Assembly: GCF_003086295.3 (NCBI RefSeq)
Contig: NC_092038.1
Coordinates: forward strand, 127,871,518-127,935,517
Length of the DNA: 64,000 bases
Direction: 5' to 3'
Source: Arachis hypogaea
Lineage: Eukaryota > Streptophyta > Magnoliopsida > Fabales > Fabaceae
The translations under genes were made by a program, and so were the position numbers. Of this stretch, positions 53,938-64,000 are shown in pieces (position 1 is the stretch's first letter; every line of letters begins with the position of its first letter). The notes under the pieces are model-generated. The model ran no database searches. It saw only the letters and a program-made list of their open reading frames with translations, and was not told the DNA's origin.

Positions 53938-54059
53938 CAAAAAGGGTGGAGTTCCTAGAAGAATCACATATGAATGATACTACTTTTACAGCCTAAAAAA
54001 AGTTACTTTCATATATTATTACTGGAATGAATCCAACCAAAAGAAATTAAAGAACTTTC

Positions 54060-54080
54060 TGCCAAAGGAGATTTGCCCTT
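54060..54080 (-). promoter_or_regulatory. miR399 target site 2
   Basis: The + strand reads TGCCAAAGGAGATTTGCCC then TT, i.e. perfect complementarity of the transcript to the miR399 core. Confidence 0.93.
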
Positions 54081-54141
54081 TTCAGTTAATCTTCAAACAT
54101 AAGTAATTGCCATAAAGGAAAAAGAAATTCCTCTTCCATAT

Positions 54142-54162
54142 TGCCAAAGAAGATTTGCCTCC
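54142..54162 (-). promoter_or_regulatory. miR399 target site 1 (most 5')
   Basis: The + strand reads TGCCAAAGAAGATTTGCC then TCC, so the minus-strand transcript pairs with miR399 (one change at position 9 and changes at the 3' end). Confidence 0.85.
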
Positions 54163-54375
54163 ACAACAAAGCCAAGCACACATTAGCTGTATCTGGTACC
54201 AAGTTAAATTGGAAAAAACATAGAACCAATAAAATTTCAGAGTTGTAATTAGCAATTCAACAGAAATGTTTTCTGCTCCTAATTGATTCACAGTTAGACA
54301 GGGAATTACCAGATGACACAATCATCAATGGCAAAAGGGCTTCTAATCTTTTACCAGATCAACTCTTTTGATCCT

Positions 54376-55477
54376 GCAACATGATGACTAGTGATTACTT
54401 TCTCTAACATCTTTCAATATGAAAAGAAAATGGAAGGAACAAAAGAATGAACTTCCAGACAGGAAGCTACCTTTCTTTTGTAATAGTAGTAGAAAGACAG
54501 AAAGCTGATATTAAGATCAAACTGGTAAACTCCTTTAATAAATGAACAAACTTTAATTGTAAACCAAATAAATGGAATCTATAGTAACCTCTGTGAGTTT
54601 AAATCAGTAACAGTAGAAACTAGAAGTTTTAAAAAAAGAGAATTCCTAATTTTCTCAAGATTCCTTCCATCTTCATATAATCACATGGTTATATAAAATT
54701 AAAATTGAAAAATATAATGCATGAAAGTAACCTGACACGGTGGCTAGCACCCAACTTTGTACGGAAACAAGGAAACAATGACAAAAGAATTTGGTCTGTG
54801 AAATAGTCAAGAGAAAGAAACAGGGTGGAAAACGTACACATAGGAAACAATTATAATTTACCATGCATGACACAATCTATAATGTCTTGTCAATTAAACT
54901 ACAAGTTTTATTTGCTTTGGTGGTAAGAATAAACTCATCAAAAGCATTCTTTTGGATTTTGTCGAACCTAAACATTCTTAAACGACAATAACAGTTAACG
55001 GAAGAGCCAAACTCTATCATTAGAATGAGTTTACTGAGATAGAAGTTGAATATACAAAACCCCAAAACAAACAAGTAAATTGAAGGTGATGAATAGTTAA
55101 AGAAAAGAAGGTGAATTGCAGAGCAAGAAAACTGTACCATTTGCACCATTGAGATGATTGGACCCATATAAGGGTATAAGAGATATAGACCCAATAAAGC
55201 CTCATCACTCTAAACAACAAAAGAAGGAACTCCACCCACAACATAACAAATTTGAAAGTAGGGTACCTCTCAAAAACCAGAACTTTGCTTTCAGCTTAAA
55301 AGAAAGATACTATCTTTCTGTTTTCTTCTTAGATACTAACTTTTTTTCTTGTGGTTTTTAGAAGAAGGAAGAAATGGTTATTTGTTCCGATAGGCCTAGT
55401 TCCACGCCCGGTTCCACCATCCTCCAACCCACCACCGAGCCTTGGAACCACCATTGCAGGGAGACACAAACACACAC

Positions 55478-55508
<31 letters not shown>

Positions 55509-55780
55509 GGTGTGAGGTGAATGGAAGCTTTTCCTTACATAGAAATAGGAGACACTATTTGAAAAAACAGCCAACAGGAATCGAAAGGAAGAAGGAAAGG
55601 GAAGAGAATATACCAAACAGTATCAGACACAAAACACTGTCACTGTCACAAAGACAGTTAAGAGTGTAATTACGTGTTTGTCCTCGTTGTATTTCATTAG
55701 AACTCTCCAACTGAAAGAAAGTAAGAAACCAAAGATCCTGATTCGACAGTTGAGTTGAGAAGAAGTGAAAGTACACACTT
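54376..55780 (-). other. probable first 5' UTR intron, first exon and promoter of PHO2
   Basis: No coding signal. The CT/GA microsatellite and a GC-richer patch near 55380-55470 suggest a leader or promoter here. The transcription start and the donor of leader exon 1 were not fixed. Confidence 0.4.
55482..55508. repeat. (TC)n dinucleotide microsatellite
   Basis: Uninterrupted CT repeats, 13 units, preceded by a short (CA)n. Confidence 0.95.
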
Positions 55781-58145
55781 CTATCCTAGAATTTTTAAAT
55801 CCTACTTTTTTTTTGCATATTTTTAAATTTAATTATTAAAAATAATGAATAAAAATATAAAAAAAATATTTTTAAATTGTAAAAACTATATCCAAAAAAT
55901 AATGTAAATATTATTTTTCACCTTCATTTTTCATTAATTTTTCGTTTATTCCACTCATAATATTTATGCATGCATCACTATCAGTATAATCACTAAAAGG
56001 AGAAAATAACACTACATTAGAAATAGGAGGAGAAGGGGGGGGATAATTAATTATTAGTCATAATTAACTTCATCTTTTGATTAGTTAACTAAACTAAATA
56101 TATAATAATCCCAAGTGTCATAAAAAGGAAAAAGTTAACATCTCTTAAGATATGAAGCTGTGATAGCAACATTTATCATCAGAGGAAAAAATGAAGTACT
56201 TAAAGGCAAAAAAAAATGTCATAATATATTGTGACATGGATCGACCATTTTATATGGTTTTAGTGATAAAAGCACTAAATATATGAATCTAGCCATTAAG
56301 GACGGTAAAGCTAGGGTTTATTCTTCTGGATATCCATATCATCAACATATACATGGCGCTTTAAATTTCTAGGCAACACAAGGAATATCCTTGCTTATTG
56401 ATGCTTTAAAACTTAGCGGGGGGTGGTTTTTACATAAAAGCGTTGTGTTAGCCACTTAGCCTGGTCTAAACAACTTTTAAGAATGGTATAAAATTATTAA
56501 ATTGCTAACCACATCAAGTGATGGGAGTCATAATATAGTGGATATAGGCAATGTGTATTTTAAAAATCAATAAGTAAATCAGTTATTTGTATTTAAATAA
56601 AAAATATTATTTATATATTAAAATTAGTTATTCAAATTAACTATCAAATATTTATATATAAATATATATGTTATTTAATTTATTTTTAATATATATTTTA
56701 TACTTAATAGTTAATTTTAGTGACTAATTTTAGTATACACATAACATAATATATTTAAATATATAATAGCTAATTTTTGTGTGTACATGTTTTTTTATTA
56801 TTCAATAATTATAGTAAAATTGAAATTATAGTATTATGAAATCAAATTGTAATAAAATAAAAAAAACCAACATTTAATATAAGTCATAAAATATCGATAC
56901 AAATTTTAATTACATCTACAATTGTAACTGCAAACTGCAATTTAAGATCTAAAGATTTGCTATATAAAAGAATTCTCATAATAAGAAAGAATATCCTATC
57001 CAAAATAAGGATAAGTTATTGACATATGCCAAATCTAAGAATATCCTTGCATAATTAGTGGGAATGTTTTACTCCAAAATGTTGCATTATTAGCTATTGC
57101 TTGATCTAACAAGTAATCCAACCATTTCTATAGGACCCAATCAATTTGTCCTATAGTATTTATTATGTATATGAAATTGAATGAACCAAAAGAATAGAGG
57201 AAATTATTTAGATTTTTTAAAATAAGGTGGGTATATGTCTAGTTGGAAACGCATAACATATATAAACTGAAAATGACTAACCTCCTTATGAGAGTTTTAA
57301 AAACCTTTTCTTTTCTCTTTTTGCTCTCATGGGTGGATTCCACATTGACTACTGTTCTTTTTGTACTTTGTTCATTTTTATGAATGTGCTCTCTAGATTT
57401 AGATTTCATTCCAAATCCCAATAACTCTTTGATGATTGCAATGGAGTATACGAAGGTTCTTCTTTAATAATAAAGCATTTATAAATTAAAGTAGCACTTT
57501 AATTTGTGGCAGTGTTTTGGGTGTTGCAAATCTAACCTAGCTATTACTTCTTTATACCCAACTACTTTAATTTATTATCTCACAAGTTTCTTTAGTTTCA
57601 AAAACTAGAACTTGAATATCATTTAGGAATCAACAACAATCCATGTTTCTTAGGTGTATGCGAAGAGTTTAATTTAGAATTTTAATTTGACAAAATGCTA
57701 TTAGTCACTGTAGAATAAGGTCAGAAAAATTTAACCAATCTTCATATATAATTGTATTGTAGTGCCAAAAAGAACTTGGAAGTATTTATTTCTTGACCTT
57801 AGTGAAGAAAGACAGGTGCTAATTAAATTTACTAACTTTTGTTTTTTAAATATATGTGCTGGGTCATCGATCTCTCAATTTCTTGGATGATTAGTTGCAA
57901 TGCAACTTGCATTTTTCTTCAATTTTTTGCTCCATTTTACAAGTGCTCAAACTTTGGTAAAGCAAAAAAAAAAAGTTTCCATAAATGCTACATGGATATA
58001 TTCCAGTCGTTGCCAAAGCTCCTCTTTATTTCTTTTCTTGTTTTTTTTTTAAATTCAACAATTTGTCTCTGGTACATTAAATTATTTGCATAGTGGATCA
58101 CTTGGATTTAACAACTAGGTAGATCATCAGTGTGCTCAAATGAAT
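55781..58145. other. AT-rich intergenic, no gene seen
   Basis: No coding frame with a recognisable motif; scattered short AT repeats only. Confidence 0.5.
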
Positions 58146-58495
58146 TAGGGATAGTAACACTATCCGAATCTGTGGGTATTCATCCTGTCTTTCTCCGTTC
58201 GGGACGATTTTTTAACGGGGCGGGATCAAGTTTAGGTTAAACCCGCCCGATATATATATAAAATAATTAGTAAAATGATTAATAATATTGTATCATATTT
58301 AAATTTTTACTTTAATTTATGTTATGTATGTAATTATGATTATATAAATTTTAAAATTTAATTTTATTTGTTAGATTTTAATAATTATAAAGACGGGTTA
58401 GGGTTTAACTTTTTACTATCCGTAAATAGAAATGGAGCGGGTTCAATGTGGGTAATTGTAGCGTAGGGCACAAATCCGCCCTATTGCCACTCCTA
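58146..58495. mobile_element. degenerate hAT-type MITE (about 350 bp)
   Basis: The left end TAGGGATAGTAACACTATCC and the reversed right end TAGGAGTGGCAATAGGGCGG resemble the termini of the element at 36590. Subterminal GGGCGGG/CCCGCCC blocks and an AT-rich core are shared. No clear 8-bp duplication remains, so it is probably old. Confidence 0.65.
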
Positions 58496-60134
58496 ATTAA
58501 GTGAAGGTATTATAGCAAAAATAAATAAATAAATAAATAAAAATAAAAAAAATAATCAAAGAAATATTTCTAATATATATATAAAGGAAATTTATATATA
58601 TGGAAAAAAATTGGTCGAATTTAAGTGAGAGTTACACCAGAGTTCATTATATATAGATAGATTATAACTCTAATCAACTAACTAATATATTGTCTAACAA
58701 GCGAAGATGCTATAAATTATTGGGTTCAAATAAATGGGTTATCAAGGAATGTTTTGGATTTTACATAGAACAAGAAATACCTTTTAAGAGTTAAGAGTAA
58801 ATTAAGACCATTATATAAGACTATAGTTATATGGCTATGAGACTCGGTGTTAATTCATTATGATATAATTAAATTACATTAGTTAAGTAATTAATTTATT
58901 TATCTATTTTAAATAAATGTTAAAAACTTAGATTTTATCTTTATGTATGTAATAATTTACTGACGAATAATAAATTATTAAATAAAATTTAAATTTATAA
59001 TAAAATTAATTTTTAATTTATTAAATTGGGAGATAACACGAGAAATTAAAAATTGATTACGATAATGGCCAATATCCACTTACTGATCCCTCTTGTTCAT
59101 GGTGCGTGCATGCAGAATATGGAGGATGTAAATCTTGAAGGAATATACTTAAAGCTAGGTGCATCAAGATTTGAGCCACCTTTGGCAATTGGCACTACCA
59201 TTACAATTATTAATTAATTAAATGCTTGTGAAATGGTTTGTTTGCGTGTCATTTTTGTCTCTGTCCAGTGTTTTACTTAATTATTATTGTGATGGAAAAC
59301 TATAGATATTAAACCATCAAGCTTATTAAATGCAAATCATAGGTGGCAGAAGAGATTGCACACATGTCTTAAAATGACAAGCTAATTAAGGTATGGTTCA
59401 TGCTTATGCAGGAAAACACAGCACCTCAATCAACCATGATTTTGTTTTAGAGCAAGATTATTACATAGGGCCACATGTATGTACTGCCATAGTAAATCTC
59501 AAATTTGAGTCATCTTTCCATTTTGTCAATAAAATTAATTAAATTAACCTTATCATGCATAGTGAAATAGATTATTTATGTGATTTTAGGAGCACTTTCA
59601 GAACAACAATGTCACTTGTCAGTGGCAAACAAAAAACATGCTATCATAGAGTAAATGAGAGGTTGAGAACATGTTAAGTCAATTTCTGCAAAATGCTAGG
59701 GAAAAAAATAGAATTTGTCTTAATAATATTAAATATTGTGATAATTAATGAATATTAAATAAAATAAATTTTAATTATTTTTTATTAATTTTTTTGTCAT
59801 TAAATATTTTTGTTCTCTAATTTATATATGCTACTTATAAAACACGGACACTTTGTTAAGTTGTCGTATTATATGTCAGATATATTTCAGATACGACATT
59901 TATCGACACATGTGTCTGCTGTGTCCAACCGTATCATGTCTTAATAAAAAACAAAAAAATTTTCAAACACACTTGGACACACCTAAATATCATTACATGT
60001 CAACGTATCCAGTCTTATTCTTAACTTGTATTCTTGAAATGAATTTAGAAATGATATATTGTGAGAATAAAGGAAGGATAAGAGTAATTTTAAGAAGTAA
60101 AATAAATGAGTTTTAATAGGAGAAAACTCAAAAA
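58496..60134. other. AT-rich intergenic, no gene seen
   Basis: No coding signal. The open frame 59853-60116 has no motif. Confidence 0.5.
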
Positions 60135-60407
60135 TGTTTAGTAAAAAATTTTTGTCGGAGAATTTTATTCTTATTCGTTGAAGTTATAGCATAGAGATTC
60201 TATATATATGTCTCTAAAATTATAATTGAAGTTAATAACAATAACAATATTCTTATTCACATCATCTTATAGAGTTAGTTAGAAGAAATCTTTCATATTG
60301 GTTTTTCCTCTTTACAAAATATATAGCGAGTGCATTATTGTGAGTAGTGTTCAATTTCATATTACTTTGTATCTATTAGAAGTCAAAATTTCACTGTAGA
60401 CTCAACA
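60135..60407 (+). repeat. possible 5' LTR of the copia element
   Basis: It ends CTCAACA at 60407, two bases before the primer-binding site. The TG at 60135 is the nearest plausible start, but the 3' LTR is outside the window, so the left border is a guess. Confidence 0.4.
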
Positions 60408-60409
60408 AT

Positions 60410-60423
60410 TGGTATCAAGAGCC
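60410..60423 (+). other. primer-binding site (initiator tRNA-Met type)
   Basis: TGGTATCAAGAGCC, a near match to the usual copia TGGTATCAGAGC, just 3' of the LTR end and 50 bp before the gag start. Confidence 0.8.
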
Positions 60424-60472
60424 AACGTTATATTATTCATTATTTGCGTGGTAAAATTTAATTTTGAATATA

Positions 60473-61290
60473 ATGGCTTCTACTAGTGGTAATGCTAAAG
60501 TAAGTAAATATGAAATCGAAAAGTTTAATGGGAAAATGATCTTTCTTATTGGAGGATGAAGATGAAAAATCTGCTTATATCACAAAAATTACACAAGGCA
60601 CTGGCAAAAAAAGAGAAAAAGCTGGAGGAAATGAAAGATAGATGAGGATTGGGAAGAATTAGATCTTGAGATGCGGGCTGCAATAATCTTATGCCTTGAG
60701 AGGGATGTTACTTTTTTGGTAAATGAAGAAGCAACTGTAGCAGACATTTAGGCAAAGTTAGAGAATAACTTCATGACGAAGACTCTAACTAATAGGATCT
60801 ACTTAAAATTCAAATTGTATACATGCAAGATGGAAGAAGATACCTCAATCCGAGAATATATCAATAAGTTTGATAGGATTATATCAAACTTAAAGGATAT
60901 AGATGTGAAAGTTGATGATGAGGATCAGACACTCATATTGTTACTTTAATTACCGAAGTCCTATGAAAATCTGGTGCAGACATTGATACTGGTGGGTGAC
61001 ACTTTGACCATGGATGAGACAAGAGCATCATTTTTAGCGGATGATCTATGTAAGGTTGCTACAAGTGTAATGTCATCTTCAAATAGAAAAGAGTATAATG
61101 ATCAAGCACAAGGATTGTTTGCGGTTAGAGGACGGACTAATGAAAGAGAAAAAGGTAATAAGCATGGAAAGTCTAGGTCAAAATCTAGACTTTACGCAGA
61201 GAGAACATGCTTTAAATGTGGAAAGTCTGGACATTTTAAAGCAAATTGTCCAAACAAGAAGATAACTTTTAAGAAACAGAACAATGACAA
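60473..61290 (+). pseudogene. copia gag remnant with CCHC zinc knuckle
   Basis: ATG at 60473 begins the gag frame (MASTSGNAKVSKYEIEKFNG). The frame shifts near 60530, a TAG interrupts it near 60749, and another stop lies near 60948. From 60974 an open frame continues, with the zinc knuckle CFKCGKSGHFKANC at about 61209-61250. Flanking residues fit the UBN2/Retrotran_gag family of Tnt1-like elements. Confidence 0.85.
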
Positions 61291-62560
61291 TCCAAAAGAA
61301 AAGCAAGAAGTAAGCTACATTTCAAATGATGAGGAGGACTGTTACTCTGTGACAGAAAAATCTTATGAAATATTTGATAAGTGGATTCTTGATTCAGGAG
61401 CATCTCACCATATGTGCCCAAATAGGAAGTGGTTTACTACCTATCAAAGCATAAATGGTGGCACAGTTTTAATGGCCAATGATCATGCTTGTAAAAATGT
61501 GGGGTTGGGTACTATAAGAATCAAGATGCATGATGGAATAGTAATAACCTTAAAGGATGTGAGACATATTCCAGACTTGCGGAAAAATCTTATCTCCATA
61601 GGTTTGTCGGAGAAAAATGGTTGCAAAATAGTTGCGAAAAATGGAGTACTAAAACTTGTTCGTGGTTCTTTGGTAGTGATGAATGGAGTTTGTTATGGTA
61701 ATCTTTATTCTCTTTTGGGGACAACAGTCACAGATGAGTTAGCAATTGAAATTGGTGGAAGTAGAGATCAAACAAATTGCACAAGAATATGACACATGCG
61801 GCTTAGACATATGTCAGAGAAAGGTCTATCATTGCTTTGTGGACAAGGTTTGCTAAAGAATATGAAAAAATCACAAATAGAATTGTGAGTATTGCGTGTA
61901 TGGAAAGGCACACAGGGCGAAGTTTTCTACAAGCAAGCACAAAAGCAGAGGGTTGTTAGACTACGTGCATACTAATGTTTGGGGCCCGTCTAAAGTTACT
62001 TCCAAGGGTGGTTCCAGGTATTTTGTTACTTTTGTTGATGATTATTCCAGATATGTTTGGGTTTACTTCCTCAAGTATAAGAATGAGGTATTCGACACTT
62101 TTAAGCGATGAAGAGCAATGGTTGAAAACCGAACAGGTATGAAGCTGAAAACTCTACGATCAGATAATGACACAGAGTACACAAATGAGGTTTTCAAAGA
62201 GTTCTGTGATCGAGAAGGCATTATGAAACACTGAACAGTTAGAGAAACACCACAACAGAATGGAATCATTGAACGACTGATCGTACACTACTTGAGAAGG
62301 CACGATGTATGCGCTCTAATTTTGGGTTAGGCAGAGAATGGTGGGCGGAGTCAGTTGCTACAGCTTGCTACATAGTGAACCGATCCCCACATTCTTCTCT
62401 AGATGGAGACACACCTTATAAGGTGTGGTCAAGGAAACATGCTGATTATGAGAAATTCAGAGTTTTTGAATGCACAGTCTATTATCATGTCAAAGATAAT
62501 AAGCTTGATGATAGAGCTAAAAAGGCAATCTTTTTGGGGTATTCAAGAGGAGTTTAAGGG
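61291..62560 (+). pseudogene. copia protease and integrase remnant
   Basis: The aspartic protease signature WILDSGASHHM starts at about 61383. A GAG-pre-integrase/HHCC area (61700-61910) is interrupted by a TGA near 61790 and a frame change near 61880. The integrase core shows FVDDYSRYVWVYF, LRSDND and the Glu in TPQQNGIIER, with stops near 62109 and 62232 and a further frame change near 62285. The frame 62309-62557 continues the integrase C-terminal part. Confidence 0.85.
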
Positions 62561-63960
62561 TATCGTCTTTGGAGCGTAAATGATTCTAAGTTTGTAATTA
62601 GTAGGGAGGTTACTTTTGATGAACGATCTATGGTAGCTTTGTCTAAAGATACGATGCCAGATGATGGTGATGTTGAAAAAACTTCAAATACTCAAGTGGT
62701 GGAGATAGAGTCTAAATATCAACAAATAGATTCTAATAATGTTCAGGTGGAGCATCCTAATACTACTCGAGATGATGCAGAGGATAAACTTGATCATGAG
62801 CAGATTTAGTAAGAAAATGCACATGCATTACAACAGCAGCAGCAGGATTCTTTGGCATCCACTAGGCCAAAGAGGAATTATAAATTCATTAAAAAATTTG
62901 GGTCAGACAAGTCTCAGAGACATTATGGGCAGGTAAACTTGGTAGATTATGTACTCTCGGTAGAGGATGATGAGCCGGTCACCTTTGCTATCAAAAACAA
63001 AGATATAAAAAGTTGGTTGGTCGCCATGAAAGAAGAGATGCAATCTCTCCATAAGAACAAGACATGGGAGGTGGTCCCGTTGCCCGTAGAAAAGACTGCA
63101 ATTGGTTGTAAATGAGTGTATAAAAGAAAAGAAGATCTTACTAAGTCAGATGATACAAGATTCAAAGAATGGTTAGTAGCAAAGAAATTTGCACAAAAAG
63201 AATGTGTTAATTACAACGAGATATTTTCTCCTGTGGTGAAGTACATTTTTCATAAGGGTGCTTTTGAGTCTTGTTGCTTAGGGTGATCTTGAGTTGGAAC
63301 AGCTAGATGTAAAGACAGCTTTCTTGCATGGTAACTTAGAGGAAGAAATTTACATGTATCAACTTGAGGGTTTTAAGGTTAAGGGTAAAGAAAATCAGGT
63401 ATGTCGCTTAAATAAATCGCTATATGGATTAAAACAATTTCCTCGACAGTGGTATAAGCAATTTGACTCCTTTATATTAAAACAAGATTTTTTCAAAAAT
63501 AATTATTATTATGTATACATTCATAAGCTTTCTGGAAGTGATTATATCTATCTTCTATTGTATGTGGATGACATGCTTATTGCTTTTAAGAGCAAGGTGG
63601 AGATAGATAGGTTAAAGGTTCAACTTGGTAAAGAATTTGAAGCAAAAGATTTGGATGTTGCACGAAAAATATTAGACATGAAAATTAAAAGAAAGAGACC
63701 AAGCCGAAAATTGTTCTTGAGCCAGAGAAGGTACATTGAGCGCATTATTGAAAGGTTCGAAATGAAAAATGCTAAGCCAGTAGTAACACCGTTGGCTCCA
63801 CATTTCAAGCTTTCTAGTAAACAATCTCCCACAACAACAGAAGACAAGGCTTACATGAAAAATGTACCTTATGCTAGTGCAGTCGGTACTTGGTAGCCTA
63901 ATGTATGTTATGGTGTGTACATGCCCAAATATTTCACAGGCAGTCAATATTGTTAGCAGG
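62561..63960 (+). pseudogene. copia reverse transcriptase remnant
   Basis: RT fragments: WLVAMKEEMQSLHKNKTWEV (from about 63013), stopped by TGA at 63113, and NEIFSPVVK in the next stretch. A frame change near 63250 is followed by LDVKTAFLHGNLEEEIYM and LYGLKQFPRQWYKQFD, then the catalytic YVDDM (about 63560). The end reaches the VGTW area near 63895, where a TAG follows. Confidence 0.85.
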
Positions 63961-64000
63961 TTCATGGCAAATCCGGATAAAGCACACTAGGAAGCAGTAT

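Larger units (their letters stand above)
53477..54373 (-). promoter_or_regulatory. PHO2: PHO2 5' UTR exon carrying the miR399 target cluster
   Basis: Bounded on the minus strand by an acceptor (ATGTTGCAG ending at 54374) and the donor at 53476, about 897 nt. It contains five sequences complementary to miR399, as known for the PHO2 leader of Arabidopsis and legumes. It supports cleavage of the transcript by miR399 under phosphate starvation. Confidence 0.85.
60135..64000 (+). mobile_element. Ty1/copia LTR retrotransposon, Tnt1/Tork-like, decayed, truncated by window end
   Basis: Order on the + strand: LTR end, primer-binding site, gag, protease, integrase, RT, which is the copia order. The sequence is cut at 64000 within the RT/RNase H region, so the RNase H end and 3' LTR are outside. 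Several stops and frame changes show it is inactive. Confidence 0.85.

Noticed and set aside
53647..54162. Possible MIR399 precursor gene on the + strand
   Set aside because: The + strand does read like miR399, but five copies without a matching foldback arm, lying antisense in the PHO2 leader, mean target sites and not a precursor.

Overview
This is a plant nuclear window. It is AT-rich between genes, its genes have many introns, and it is full of LTR retrotransposons, Mutator (MULE) and hAT transposons. The style of the repeats and the protein sequences point to a legume, most likely peanut or a wild Arachis. That assignment is my inference from recognition and was not tested by any search.

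Layout. 1-4997: the 3' part of a decayed Ty3/gypsy element of the Tat type (dual RNase H, integrase), with an intron-containing antisense gene and a 3' LTR. 6528-13683 (-): a complete 21-exon NSF gene (vesicle-fusing ATPase, 743 codons in my model) whose first intron is an AT-AC U12-type intron. 14264-15121: a non-autonomous MULE with long inverted repeats and a 9-bp target duplication. 15.3-16.2 kb: tandem and purine-rich repeats. About 16.9-21.4 kb: a probable long Del/Tekay-type LTR remnant into which two sister hAT MITEs inserted 41 bp apart. 23274-23996 (+): an RMA-type membrane-anchored RING E3 ligase. 26257-28219 (+): a small coiled-coil gene resembling the meiotic axis protein ASY4, convergent with a LOL2-like LSD1 zinc-finger gene at 28688-30129 (-).

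About 31.0-40.1 kb is one large dead MULE. It carries a plant-mobile-domain (PMD) pseudogene on + and a transposase pseudogene on -. A 2.7-kb hAT-type element (36590-39301) inserted into the transposase gene, and this element itself carries three captured exons, with introns, of the histidine-biosynthesis gene HISN3.

40551-41793 (+): a CASP-like membrane protein with a foldback MITE in its second intron. 42103-43872 (+): a DYW-type PPR protein. 46281-47750 (+): a P-type PPR protein. 49343-53158 (-): PHO2/UBC24, the ubiquitin-conjugating enzyme of phosphate homeostasis, with five miR399-complementary sites clustered in one 5' leader exon (53477-54373). From about 60.1 kb to the window end lies a decayed Ty1/copia element, cut off within the reverse transcriptase/RNase H region.

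The host genes are unrelated housekeeping and regulatory genes, not an operon or pathway. The ASY4-like gene, the DYW-PPR gene and PHO2 resemble neighbours that I recall lying close together on Arabidopsis chromosome 2 (the At2g3376x-3379x interval), which suggests conserved microsynteny. The most noteworthy items are the hAT-borne HISN3 capture nested in a PMD-carrying MULE, the AT-AC intron in NSF and the miR399 cluster of PHO2. All splice models were built by eye from reading frame, GT-AG (or AT-AC) borders and family knowledge.
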